Source: Lachnospiraceae bacterium (GTDB lineage Bacteria; Bacillota; Clostridia; Lachnospirales; Lachnospiraceae). From it: DNA of 64,000 bases. Where the stretch lies: the NCBI GenBank assembly GCA_017483735.1, contig JAFUVF010000058.1:62001-126000 (forward strand), written 5' to 3'. The notes under the pieces were generated by a model. The model worked only from the letters and a program-made list of their open reading frames with translations. It was not told the origin of the DNA and did not search any database. Positions 1-7,295 of the stretch are shown here, piece by piece (positions within the stretch are counted from its first letter, which is position 1; each line of letters opens with the position of its first letter). The translations under genes were made by a program, and so were the position numbers.

Positions 1-401
1 ATCTTCTTGAGCATAGTGGACATCGCCAGCGCCTTGGGTCCCTTCCCGAAGCCCTCAAAGCCCTTCTTGCTCTTTAAGAATTTAAAGAGCTCGATTGCAT
101 TCTCTCCGTTTACGTCAGCCTTCTTCATCTGGGGGAACTTTGTATTGTAATGAAGCTGGCAGAACTCATGAATCTCATCATCCGTTCCGGGGGTCTGTCC
201 TGCGAACTGGTTGCAGGGCACATCCACAATCTCAAGTCCCTTTTCGTGATATTTCTCGTACATATCCTCCAAATCCTTGTATTGGGGAGTGAAACCGCAG
301 CCTGTAGCTGTATTTACGACAACGACTACCTTTCCCTCAAAATCCTTCATGTTTACCGACTCTCCGGTGGGAGTCTCAACGCTTAAATCATAAAAACCCA
401 T
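1..401 (-). CDS. Glutathione peroxidase family thiol peroxidase (3' end missing)
   Basis: Reduces hydrogen peroxide or organic peroxides in the cytoplasm, probably with thioredoxin as electron donor, as other Cys-type members do. About 133 codons are present and the C-terminus runs off the window. The translation opens MGFYDLSVETPTGESVNMKDF, then NTATGCGFTPQY holds the peroxidatic residue, here Cys (TGC) and not selenocysteine. The second family signature reads VPCNQFAGQ, with the conserved Gln. A strong AGGAGGT site lies just upstream of the ATG at 401, which fixes the start. It is transcribed away from the PurF-like gene, and a promoter with a possible operator lies in between. Family assignment is firm; the true reductant cannot be read from the sequence. 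Confidence 0.93.
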   Translation of the reverse strand, partial: MGFYDLSVETPTGESVNMKDFEGKVVVVVNTATGCGFTPQYKDLEDMYEKYHEKGLEIVDVPCNQFAGQTPGTDDEIHEFCQLHYNTKFPQMKKADVNGENAIELFKFLKSKKGFEGFGKGPKALAMSTMLKK

Positions 402-450
402 AATTCTTACCTCCTATGCTCTTTCAGTTTAAAAATAAAAACTCAATTAG

Positions 451-462
451 ATTGTACACAAT
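451..462. promoter_or_regulatory. Palindrome over the predicted start point of the glutathione peroxidase gene
   Basis: ATTGTACACAAT has perfect 5-base arms (ATTGT/ACAAT) around two bases. It lies just downstream of the -10 box at 466-471 on the minus strand, where a repressor would block initiation. The arms resemble half-sites bound by MarR/OhrR-type repressors, and an OhrR-like gene lies at 6815; that link is inference. Confidence 0.35.
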
Positions 463-465
463 TTA

Positions 466-493
466 ATAATAACACCTTTTGCTATTTTGTCAA
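466..493 (-). promoter_or_regulatory. Promoter of the glutathione peroxidase gene
   Basis: On the minus strand a consensus -35 TTGACA (488-493) is followed after 16 bases by TATTAT (466-471). The expected start point is near 459, giving a leader of roughly 58 bases before the ATG at 401. Confidence 0.5.
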
Positions 494-532
494 TGGCAAA
501 TTTAAAAATTTTTCTGAATATTTTCGAGGTAC

Positions 533-561
533 TTGTAATAAAGGCGATTATTGTTTAAACT
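533..561 (+). promoter_or_regulatory. Possible promoter of the PurF-like gene
   Basis: TTGTAA (533-538), a 17-base spacer, then TAAACT (556-561). Each box matches four of six consensus positions and the spacing is ideal. The start codon lies about 40 bases beyond the expected start point. Confidence 0.35.
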
Positions 562-609
562 AATAGTATTGTGATTCGTTTATAAGGCATAAAGAAAGGA
601 AAGGGCAGC

Positions 610-2034
610 ATGGGTGGATTTTTCGGAGCAGCATTAAAGGGCGATGCGGCATTTGATGTTTTTTTCGGTACGGACTATCATTCACATTTAGGCACCAGAA
701 GAGCGGGAATGGTGTTCTACGGGGAGGAGGACGGCTTCAACCGTGCCATCCACAATATAGAGAACACTCCCTTCAGAACCAAATTTGACAAGGATTATCA
801 CGAGATGAGCGGGAATCTGGGGATTGGATGTATCTCCGATTTTGAACCCCAGCCGCTTATCATCCGTTCCCACCACGGGACATACGCTTTGACTACCGTG
901 GGTAAGATAAACAATGCGGAGGAGCTTGCGGACGAGATAATCAAAAAGAGCGGTACTCATTTCTTTGAGCTTTCCGGCGGAAATATAAACGCCACGGAGC
1001 TTGTGGCGGCTCTCATAAATACAAAGGACAATATAATCGAAGGCATCAAATATGCGCAGGATGTGATTGAAGGCTCCATAACCATACTTCTTCTGACTCC
1101 CGCAGGAATATATCTTGCAAGGGACAGGTTCGGCAGAACTCCCATAATCCTGGGGAAGAGGGATGACGGATACTGTGCTACCTTTGAGTCCTTTGCGTAT
1201 CTGAATCTGGGCTACAGGGATTACAGGGAGCTTGGTCCCGGAGAGATTGCCATAATGACCCCGGAGGGTGTTCAGACGCTCGTTAAGCCCGGCGACAATA
1301 TGAAAATATGTACCTTCCTCTGGGTATATTACGGCTATCCGTCGTCCAGATATGAGGGCGTATCGGTGGAGCAGATGAGATACCGCTGTGGCGCAAATAT
1401 GGCAAAGCGGGATATGGCGAGAGCCGAGAAGATAGAGATGGACATTGCTGCGGCAGTGCCGGATTCCGGTACGGCGCACGCCGTGGGGTATGCGAACGAA
1501 TCGGGAATACCCTTTTCACGTCCCTTCATCAAATACACTCCCACATGGCCCCGCTCCTTTATGCCTACAATTCAGGAAAAGCGAAATATGATTGCGAAGA
1601 TGAAGCTGATACCGGTGCATGAGCTCATAGACGGTCAGAGGATTCTTCTGATAGACGATTCCATAGTGAGAGGTACGCAGCTTAGAGAGACTACGGAGTT
1701 TCTGTATAAGTCAGGCGCAAAGGAGGTGCATGTGCGCCCTGCCTGCCCGCCTATAATGTATGGCTGTAAATACCTCAATTTCTCACGTTCTTCCTCTGAG
1801 ATGGAGCTTATCGCCCGTCAGGTGATCCATGAGGAGGAGGGAGAGAAGGTTTCGAGGACTATTCTGGATGACTATGTCAATCCGGATTCCGACAGATATC
1901 ATCTTATGCTGGATAGGATAAAGGAGAGGCTGGGATTCTCGACTCTTGCCTTCAACCGTCTGGACGATATGCTTGATGCGGTGGGAATCGAGAGGGAGAA
2001 GCTCTGCACGTACTGTTGGGATGGAGTCCAATAG
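610..2034 (+). CDS. PurF-like amidophosphoribosyltransferase lacking the N-terminal cysteine
   Basis: Homologous to glutamine PRPP amidotransferase, the first step of purine synthesis, which joins an N-terminal glutaminase (class II amidotransferase) to a phosphoribosyltransferase domain. The first half carries the Ntn-type fold (FFGTDYHSHLGTRRAGM, then LARDRFGRTP near residue 170). The second half has an intact PRPP motif, LLIDDSIVRGT, near residues 346-356. The protein ends LCTYCWDG, like other family members. The residue after Met is Gly (MGGFFGA) where true PurF has the catalytic Cys (CGxFG). Glutaminase activity is therefore unlikely unless another residue substitutes; ammonia-dependent activity or a regulatory role is possible. 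I recall similar MGGFFG proteins in Bacteroidetes and Clostridia, so this is probably a subfamily and not a mutation. A purine-rich site (AGGAAAGGG) supports the ATG. The gene stands alone, followed by palindromic repeats. Confidence 0.85.
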   Translation: MGGFFGAALKGDAAFDVFFGTDYHSHLGTRRAGMVFYGEEDGFNRAIHNIENTPFRTKFDKDYHEMSGNLGIGCISDFEPQPLIIRSHHGTYALTTVGKINNAEELADEIIKKSGTHFFELSGGNINATELVAALINTKDNIIEGIKYAQDVIEGSITILLLTPAGIYLARDRFGRTPIILGKRDDGYCATFESFAYLNLGYRDYRELGPGEIAIMTPEGVQTLVKPGDNMKICTFLWVYYGYPSSRYEGVSVEQMRYRCGANMAKRDMARAEKIEMDIAAAVPDSGTAHAVGYANESGIPFSRPFIKYTPTWPRSFMPTIQEKRNMIAKMKLIPVHELIDGQRILLIDDSIVRGTQLRETTEFLYKSGAKEVHVRPACPPIMYGCKYLNFSRSSSEMELIARQVIHEEEGEKVSRTILDDYVNPDSDRYHLMLDRIKERLGFSTLAFNRLDDMLDAVGIEREKLCTYCWDGVQ

Positions 2035-2035
2035 A

Positions 2036-2071
2036 CTGTAATCACTCGGAGGAGAGCCTCCTCGCGAACAG
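2036..2071 (+). repeat. Palindromic element, copy 1
   Basis: A 36-base hairpin starting CTGTAATCACTCG and ending GAACAG, with a 6-bp core stem GAGGAG/CTCCTC and outer CTGT/ACAG pairing. A second copy at 30490-30526 shares the first 13 and last 7 bases, while the core stem differs on both sides and still pairs (GAAGC/GCTTC). It follows the stop of the PurF-like gene directly. No T-run follows, so it is not a classic terminator. Confidence 0.6.
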
Positions 2072-2084
2072 TCTCTAGGACTCC

Positions 2085-2152
2085 GAACATTTTGCTTCGC
2101 AAAAGTGTTCCGGCAGCTTTGAATTTGCGAAATTTGCTTCGCAAAAGTGTTC
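2085..2152 (+). repeat. Tandem hairpins sharing a 20-base direct repeat
   Basis: The 20-mer TTTGCTTCGCAAAAGTGTTC occurs at 2091-2110 and again at 2133-2152. The first copy forms a hairpin (GAACATTTTGC with loop TTC, 2085-2110). The second can either form its own short stem or pair through TTTGCGAA (2124-2131) with TTCGCAAA (2138-2145), so two folds compete. The element sits immediately before the hybrid histidine kinase gene. Confidence 0.6.
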
Positions 2153-2177
2153 AGTGAAAAGACTAATGAGGGATTTT

Positions 2178-5100
2178 ATGAAGAAGGATTGCGACAAGTC
2201 CGGTTTTGCGGGAAAGCTGTGCGAGTGGTGGATGAAGGGGTATTTCATCCGCATAATTTTGGTGTGCGCAATGGCCTCCCTAAGCTGGTACTATGTTTCC
2301 GGCGGAGTAAACACCGGAGTGTCGGCACTAAACATTACCGGATATATTCTCCTCTACAGTCTGCCGCTTATGATAGTTGCCGCACTCTACGGCATAGAAT
2401 CGGGGCTTGTGGCTTATGCCATAGTTATACTTATGGGCTGGTTCGTTTCCGGCGGAGTTATGGTGTATCTTTTTTCGTATCATCTCTTAGGGATGTATCT
2501 TGCCTTTCAGTTTACGAGGAGGCATTGGTTTAAGACTATTAAGAAGACATTGATTGCGGGCTTAATCGCGACAATACCTATGGGTATGCTCTTTTTCGTG
2601 CTCTTCGGGCTTACCTTCAGATTGTCCTTTATGCACCTTAGACCGACGCAGGTTTGGACGACCCTTGTATTGACTCTGCCGCAAAACATTGTTTCCTATC
2701 TTGTAATATATTCCATATTCAGATTTACGCCCAAGGCATTGGTGGGCTTTTTCCCCATAAATGATTTCAGGAATGAATACAGGGAATCGGAAGGACGCCA
2801 TTACAGAAGAAGCGGTCTTGAGACCAAGCTTTTAAAGATGTTTATGACAGAGGCTCTAATACTGGGAGTCCTTGCGTCCGCGGTATCAAACCTTTTGATT
2901 CCGTCGCTTACCCTTGAAAACAAAAATTTCACTCCCAGAGAGCTCAGAGAGATGTTTCAGCAGAAGGTGGAGGAGAGCAAGGATACTATCGGAGAAAACA
3001 TAAATAACGAAGAGGTGCGTCAAAAATTCGATGCTGCCGTAACTGGGATAGAGGGCGCTGCGGATGTGGCGGAACAGGCATATCTGCCCATTGCCTCGGA
3101 ATTGGGGCTTACGGATCTTTTTACCGACGGCTATGAGGGAGAGACAATACGGGAAAACGGCTTTACAATCTCTGATGATTCGAGGATATCCTTCGACCTT
3201 ATGCTGATACTTACGATGCTGTCGACGATATTTCCCCTCGTTGCGATAATAAATCTCATCACGAGAAAGTTTTTTGTGGCGCCTTTGGTGTCCATGAGCA
3301 ATATAATGGATAATTTCAACTCCGGGGACGAGGTACAGAGAAAGCGGATAGAGAGGGAGATGGATGCGCTGAATGTCCACACGGGCTGCGAGATAGAGAC
3401 CCTATACAATGCGGTGCGCCAGAATATCCACGAAAACAATCTCTATATCGACCATATGCAGGAGGATCAGAAGCTTCGAGAGGATCTTCGCGTGGCAAAG
3501 GCATCAAACGAAGCCAAGACGCAGTTTCTCTCCAATATGTCCCATGAGATACGCACTCCCATAAATGCGGTGCTGGGATTGGATGAAATGATATTAAGAG
3601 AGTCCAGGGAGGAGAATATCATCCGCTATGCCACGGATATACAGAACTCCGGAAAGACACTCCTTTCCATAGTAAATGATATACTTGATTCATCACGTAT
3701 AGAATCCGGAAAGCTGGAGATAATCCCCGTGGATTACGAGCTTTCGTCATCATTAAACGACCTTGTGAATATGATAAGCGTGAAGGCGAAGGAGAAGAAT
3801 CTGGAATTAAAGGTAAATGTTGATCCGAAGACACCCCACTCCCTTCACGGTGACGAGATCCGCATTAAGCAATGCATATTAAACATTCTGACCAATGCCG
3901 TAAAATATACCAAGGAAGGCACTGTCACAATGAATATCGGCTTTACGAGGCTTGACGAGAGCAGGATCAAGCTCTTCTGCCAGGTGATCGATACCGGTAT
4001 CGGCATTAAGGAGGAGGATATTGACAAACTCTTTAAGCGCTTTGAGCGCATTGAGGAGGAGAGGAACCGCACCATCGAGGGTACGGGGCTCGGGATGAGC
4101 ATAGTGCAGAATCTGCTTTCAATGATGGATTCCAAGCTCGAGGTAAAGAGCGTGTACGGAGAGGGGAGCGATTTCTCCTTCGAGGTGGAACAGGGTGTAA
4201 GGGATTGGGACGAAATCGGCAACTTCACGGAAACCTACGAGAGAGCCATGAGGGAAGCAGCTAAATATGAGGAGAGCTTCCATGCGCCGGATGCGCACAT
4301 TCTTGTGGTGGATGATACGAAGATGAACCTTACGGTTGTAAAGGGGCTTTTGAAGGAAACGCAGATACAGATTGATACTGCGATGTCCGGTATGGAGGCG
4401 ATCTCCCTTGCAAAGGAAAACCGGTATGACATTATTTTCCTCGACCAGAGGATGCCGGAGATGGACGGTATAGAGACCCTGCACAAAATGAGAGAGCTTC
4501 CGGAGGTTTCGATAGAGGATGTGCCGGTGATTGCCCTTACCGCAAATGCGGTATCCGGCGCAAGGGAAATGTTTATAGCGGAGGGCTTTGACAATTACCT
4601 TACCAAGCCCATAGATTCCGCAAAGCTGGAGCGTTTGATAATAAAATATCTGCCGGATAATAAGGTCATTTTTGACAAGTCGGAGAAATCGGATAATGCG
4701 GGGGATACACCTGCAAGAACCCTCGGTATTCCGGGGCTTGACTGCAATGCGGCTCTGTCAAACTGCGGCACGGAGGAGCTCTTTATGCAGGCTCTGACCG
4801 ATTATTATACCGCAATTCCTGACAATTACGCTGCAATAGAGGAATACTGCGGCAAAGAGGATATTAAGAATTACACCATAAAGGTTCACGCCCTAAAGAG
4901 CTCCTCTCGTATAATCGGAGCCTTTGAAATCTCAAAGGAGGCTGAATATCTGGAGCGCTGCGGCGACGAGGGAAGGCTTGATGAGATAAAGGAAAAGACA
5001 CCGGAGCTTCTGAATAAATATGCGGCGCTGTCCGAGGAGCTTAAATATTTCTTTGAGACCGGCAATAAGGGAGGAAAGGAAGCGGACGACAGGGAGGAGA

Positions 5101-5300
5101 TATCTTTGGATAAGCTTAACGAGGCATACGGCGCCATAAAGGAATTTATGAATGTCTTTGACTATGACAATGCGGAGAGTGTTCTTGATATGCTGAAGGA
5201 GTACCGTATTCCGGAGGATGAGACGGATAAATACGAGAAGGTAAAGCAGCTTATATTTAATCTCGACAGGGACGGGGTGCTGGAGCTTCTAAACAAATAG
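2178..5300 (+). CDS. Membrane-bound hybrid sensor histidine kinase with receiver and HPt domains
   Basis: A one-piece phosphorelay protein of about 1040 residues. Order: five or six N-terminal membrane helices (roughly residues 20-190), another helix near 225-245, an extracytoplasmic stretch of about 90 residues, a membrane helix near 335-360, a HAMP-like linker, a HisKA domain with SNMSHEIRTPINAV (phospho-His near 456), an ATPase domain (DTGIGI; GTGLGMS), a receiver (ILVVDDTKMN; phospho-Asp in FLDQRMPEMDG; TANAV; TKP), then an HPt domain with VHALKSSSR. The N-terminal helices match no sensor I can name. The start at ATG 2178 is favoured by GAGGG five bases upstream; a GTG at 2154 in frame has no such site. 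No response regulator is adjacent, so phosphate presumably passes from the HPt domain to a partner elsewhere. A terminator follows. Confidence 0.93.
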   Translation: MKKDCDKSGFAGKLCEWWMKGYFIRIILVCAMASLSWYYVSGGVNTGVSALNITGYILLYSLPLMIVAALYGIESGLVAYAIVILMGWFVSGGVMVYLFSYHLLGMYLAFQFTRRHWFKTIKKTLIAGLIATIPMGMLFFVLFGLTFRLSFMHLRPTQVWTTLVLTLPQNIVSYLVIYSIFRFTPKALVGFFPINDFRNEYRESEGRHYRRSGLETKLLKMFMTEALILGVLASAVSNLLIPSLTLENKNFTPRELREMFQQKVEESKDTIGENINNEEVRQKFDAAVTGIEGAADVAEQAYLPIASELGLTDLFTDGYEGETIRENGFTISDDSRISFDLMLILTMLSTIFPLVAIINLITRKFFVAPLVSMSNIMDNFNSGDEVQRKRIEREMDALNVHTGCEIETLYNAVRQNIHENNLYIDHMQEDQKLREDLRVAKASNEAKTQFLSNMSHEIRTPINAVLGLDEMILRESREENIIRYATDIQNSGKTLLSIVNDILDSSRIESGKLEIIPVDYELSSSLNDLVNMISVKAKEKNLELKVNVDPKTPHSLHGDEIRIKQCILNILTNAVKYTKEGTVTMNIGFTRLDESRIKLFCQVIDTGIGIKEEDIDKLFKRFERIEEERNRTIEGTGLGMSIVQNLLSMMDSKLEVKSVYGEGSDFSFEVEQGVRDWDEIGNFTETYERAMREAAKYEESFHAPDAHILVVDDTKMNLTVVKGLLKETQIQIDTAMSGMEAISLAKENRYDIIFLDQRMPEMDGIETLHKMRELPEVSIEDVPVIALTANAVSGAREMFIAEGFDNYLTKPIDSAKLERLIIKYLPDNKVIFDKSEKSDNAGDTPARTLGIPGLDCNAALSNCGTEELFMQALTDYYTAIPDNYAAIEEYCGKEDIKNYTIKVHALKSSSRIIGAFEISKEAEYLERCGDEGRLDEIKEKTPELLNKYAALSEELKYFFETGNKGGKEADDREEISLDKLNEAYGAIKEFMNVFDYDNAESVLDMLKEYRIPEDETDKYEKVKQLIFNLDRDGVLELLNK

Positions 5301-5322
5301 CATAAGAAAATAGTGAAAACAA

Positions 5323-5353
5323 AAAGGGCTGCGTCAAAATGACACAGCCCTTT
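5323..5353. terminator. Bidirectional intrinsic terminator
   Basis: Stem AAAGGGCTG-GTCA pairing with TGAC-CAGCCCTTT across one mismatch, with loop AAA. Read on the minus strand it ends in a T-rich run, so it serves the DUF3048 gene best; it can also stop the kinase transcript from the other side. Confidence 0.75.
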
Positions 5354-5367
5354 ATCATTGTGTTACC

Positions 5368-6582
5368 TTACTTTATTGACACGCTGCTCCAGCTGTCTGA
5401 GGGAACAAGGCTTATATATACCTTTCCGGGATTTAATACAATCTCTTCATCGGTATTTGCATCATAGTAGTGAGCGGGTTCGCTGTCACTGCCGCTCTTG
5501 GTCCATTTGATGGGAATGCTCTTGCCGTTGGTAAGATAATATCCGTCAGCCTTACCTTTGTCGGAGGGCCAGTTGTAGTAGTTGTAGATCATATATCCGT
5601 GACTGTCGAGCTCGGAGAAGCCGCAACTCAAAAGCAGTACATTCTTAAAAGTAGTGACATTGTTGTTGTCTGCCGCATCGGTATGGACATTGCCGTACTC
5701 ATAGAGGTCATATGTGCCGGTTGCGGAGTTGTATTTAAGTGCAGTCTGAGTATGCTTGAAGGGCAGGCTTATATCGGTGCCCGCACTTGCAGCAGTATTT
5801 TCTGAGAGATCGGACTCGCCGTCATCAAGGAAATTAAGTCCGGTTCCCTGATAATCTGCGGAGTAATCCTTTGAGAAGGCTGCCTTTTCAAGAGCGCTCT
5901 TTAAGCCGGAATAGCTCTTGCCGGTGTTCGGGTTCTTGTAATCCTCGTAGGTAACAAACTCGGTAAACTCCGAAGCGTAGGTCTTTCCGGCCTGAGAGGT
6001 TGCCCATGAAGGGTGCTCGGAGGAGGCTCTTGTAAATCTGGCGAAAATTCCGCTGAAATGGTCGCAGTAGCTCTTTGCTACATAATCATTTATATAGAAG
6101 GGACCGCCGTCGTGACAGAAGATTGCCTCATAGGGGAAGCCTACAAGGAAGTTAGTGGGACGTATGGAACGCACGCCGCCGAAACGCTCAATCTTCTCAT
6201 AATCCTTTACAATGCACATAAAACGGGTAACTCTGTCGTTTGCGGTAGAGTTCATCATTTCATATACGATATCGGCCTGATTGATTCCGTAATGAGGGTA
6301 GGTGGATATCTCGTTGTCCACCATTATGGCAACGGGACGCTGACTCTTTAAGCCCTCATCAATCCATTCGCCGGTAAGCTCACTCTTGTACAGACCTGTG
6401 CGGTCGGGAGTGGGTTCGGGAGTCGGCTCAACATTTACGGTGGGTTCAGGAGTGGAGATCACTTCTGCAATCTCATCTACGGCAACTATGCCGGAGTCGG
6501 CAGGAGTATCGCCGGAGCCACAAGCGAATAAAAATGTCGATGCCAAAAGTATGGCTGCTAAAGCCTTCACATTCTTTTTCAC
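5368..6582 (-). CDS. DUF3048 (YerB-type) lipoprotein
   Basis: An exported lipoprotein of about 404 residues, with no established biochemical role for the family. A Lys-rich start, hydrophobic core and lipobox ending FLFAC give a type II signal peptide. A Pro/Glu/Thr-rich linker (STPEPTVNVEPTPEPTP) follows. The DUF3048 signature is clear: RPVAIMVDN, GINQADIVYEMM, RVTRFMCIV and GGVRSIRPTN; the C-terminal half carries the second family domain. The start is taken as GTG 6582, preceded by GAGAGG; an upstream in-frame ATG at 6636 would place extra charged residues ahead of the signal peptide. It has its own promoter (6645-6673) and terminator, so it is a single-gene unit. Confidence 0.88.
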   Translation of the reverse strand: MKKNVKALAAILLASTFLFACGSGDTPADSGIVAVDEIAEVISTPEPTVNVEPTPEPTPDRTGLYKSELTGEWIDEGLKSQRPVAIMVDNEISTYPHYGINQADIVYEMMNSTANDRVTRFMCIVKDYEKIERFGGVRSIRPTNFLVGFPYEAIFCHDGGPFYINDYVAKSYCDHFSGIFARFTRASSEHPSWATSQAGKTYASEFTEFVTYEDYKNPNTGKSYSGLKSALEKAAFSKDYSADYQGTGLNFLDDGESDLSENTAASAGTDISLPFKHTQTALKYNSATGTYDLYEYGNVHTDAADNNNVTTFKNVLLLSCGFSELDSHGYMIYNYYNWPSDKGKADGYYLTNGKSIPIKWTKSGSDSEPAHYYDANTDEEIVLNPGKVYISLVPSDSWSSVSIK

Positions 6583-6644
6583 AATATTTCCTCTCTTTCT
6601 TTTCTGATAAATCTTCTGTTTACCTTCAAAAAACAAACATCACT

Positions 6645-6673
6645 AATATACTTGAAAACTTGTCGTTTTGCAA
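6645..6673 (-). promoter_or_regulatory. Promoter of the DUF3048 lipoprotein gene
   Basis: Minus strand: TTGCAA (6668-6673), 17-base spacer, TATATT (6645-6650). This gives a leader of about 56 bases before the GTG at 6582. Confidence 0.55.
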
Positions 6674-6742
6674 GGGATATTTCTAATATTTATGTAATAA
6701 TCCGATTAAGATTTCTTAATGGAAAGTTTAAGGAAGGGGATA

Positions 6743-6771
6743 TTGACTTTTTTTTGGTCTGATAATACTAT
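6743..6771 (+). promoter_or_regulatory. Promoter of the OhrR-like regulator gene
   Basis: TTGACT (6743-6748), 17-base spacer, TACTAT (6766-6771). The predicted start point near 6778 leaves a short leader to the ATG at 6815 and excludes the in-frame codons upstream of it. Confidence 0.5.
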
Positions 6772-6814
6772 AAATATGTTGAATCCGGAGACCGGAGGGA
6801 ATGAAAGGATTTTT

Positions 6815-7276
6815 ATGGAAGAAGAAAAATATGACAGTCTTAAATTGGAAAATCAGCTATGTTTTCCTCTTTACGCCTGCTCAAAGGAGATAATTCGCAG
6901 ATACAAGCCATTTCTGGATGAAGTGGATCTGACATATACCCAGTATATTACAATGATGGTGCTGTGGGACAGAAAGGAAATGAACGTAAAGGAGTTAGGA
7001 AGCTTTCTGTATCTCGACTCCGGAACGCTGACCCCCGTGCTCAAGAAGCTGGAACAGAAGGGCTTCGTCGAGAGGAGCCGTTCCAAGGAGGATGAGAGAA
7101 ATCTGATAATCCGTATCACGGAAGCTGGGGAGGCGCTTAGGGAGAAGGCACTAAAAATACCCGAGGCAATGGGGCAGTGCATAAAGCTTTCCACGGCGGA
7201 GGCGATGCAGCTGTACAGGATTTTATACAAGATTCTGCAGAACGTAGGCGATACGGAGGCAGTGGAGGAAGAGTAA
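6815..7276 (+). CDS. MarR-family regulator, OhrR-like
   Basis: A winged-helix repressor of about 153 residues. OhrR proteins sense organic peroxides or hypochlorite through a single N-terminal Cys. Here LENQLCFPLYACSKEI near residue 10 matches the OhrR N-terminus, including the reactive Cys in LCF and the following YxxS-like helix. DLTYTQYITMMVLWD, the recognition helix region (SGTLTPVLKKLEQKG) and the wing (RSKEDERNLIIRIT) follow in order. The ATG at 6815 has AAAGGA upstream and gives the usual family length. The usual target, ohr, is not adjacent; the next genes are envelope genes. The start codon of the LCP gene follows after 19 bases, so the two may be co-transcribed. Redox sensing is inferred from the Cys alone. 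Confidence 0.85.
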   Translation: MEEEKYDSLKLENQLCFPLYACSKEIIRRYKPFLDEVDLTYTQYITMMVLWDRKEMNVKELGSFLYLDSGTLTPVLKKLEQKGFVERSRSKEDERNLIIRITEAGEALREKALKIPEAMGQCIKLSTAEAMQLYRILYKILQNVGDTEAVEEE

Positions 7277-7295
7277 GTTTCTCTTTGTTTGATAT

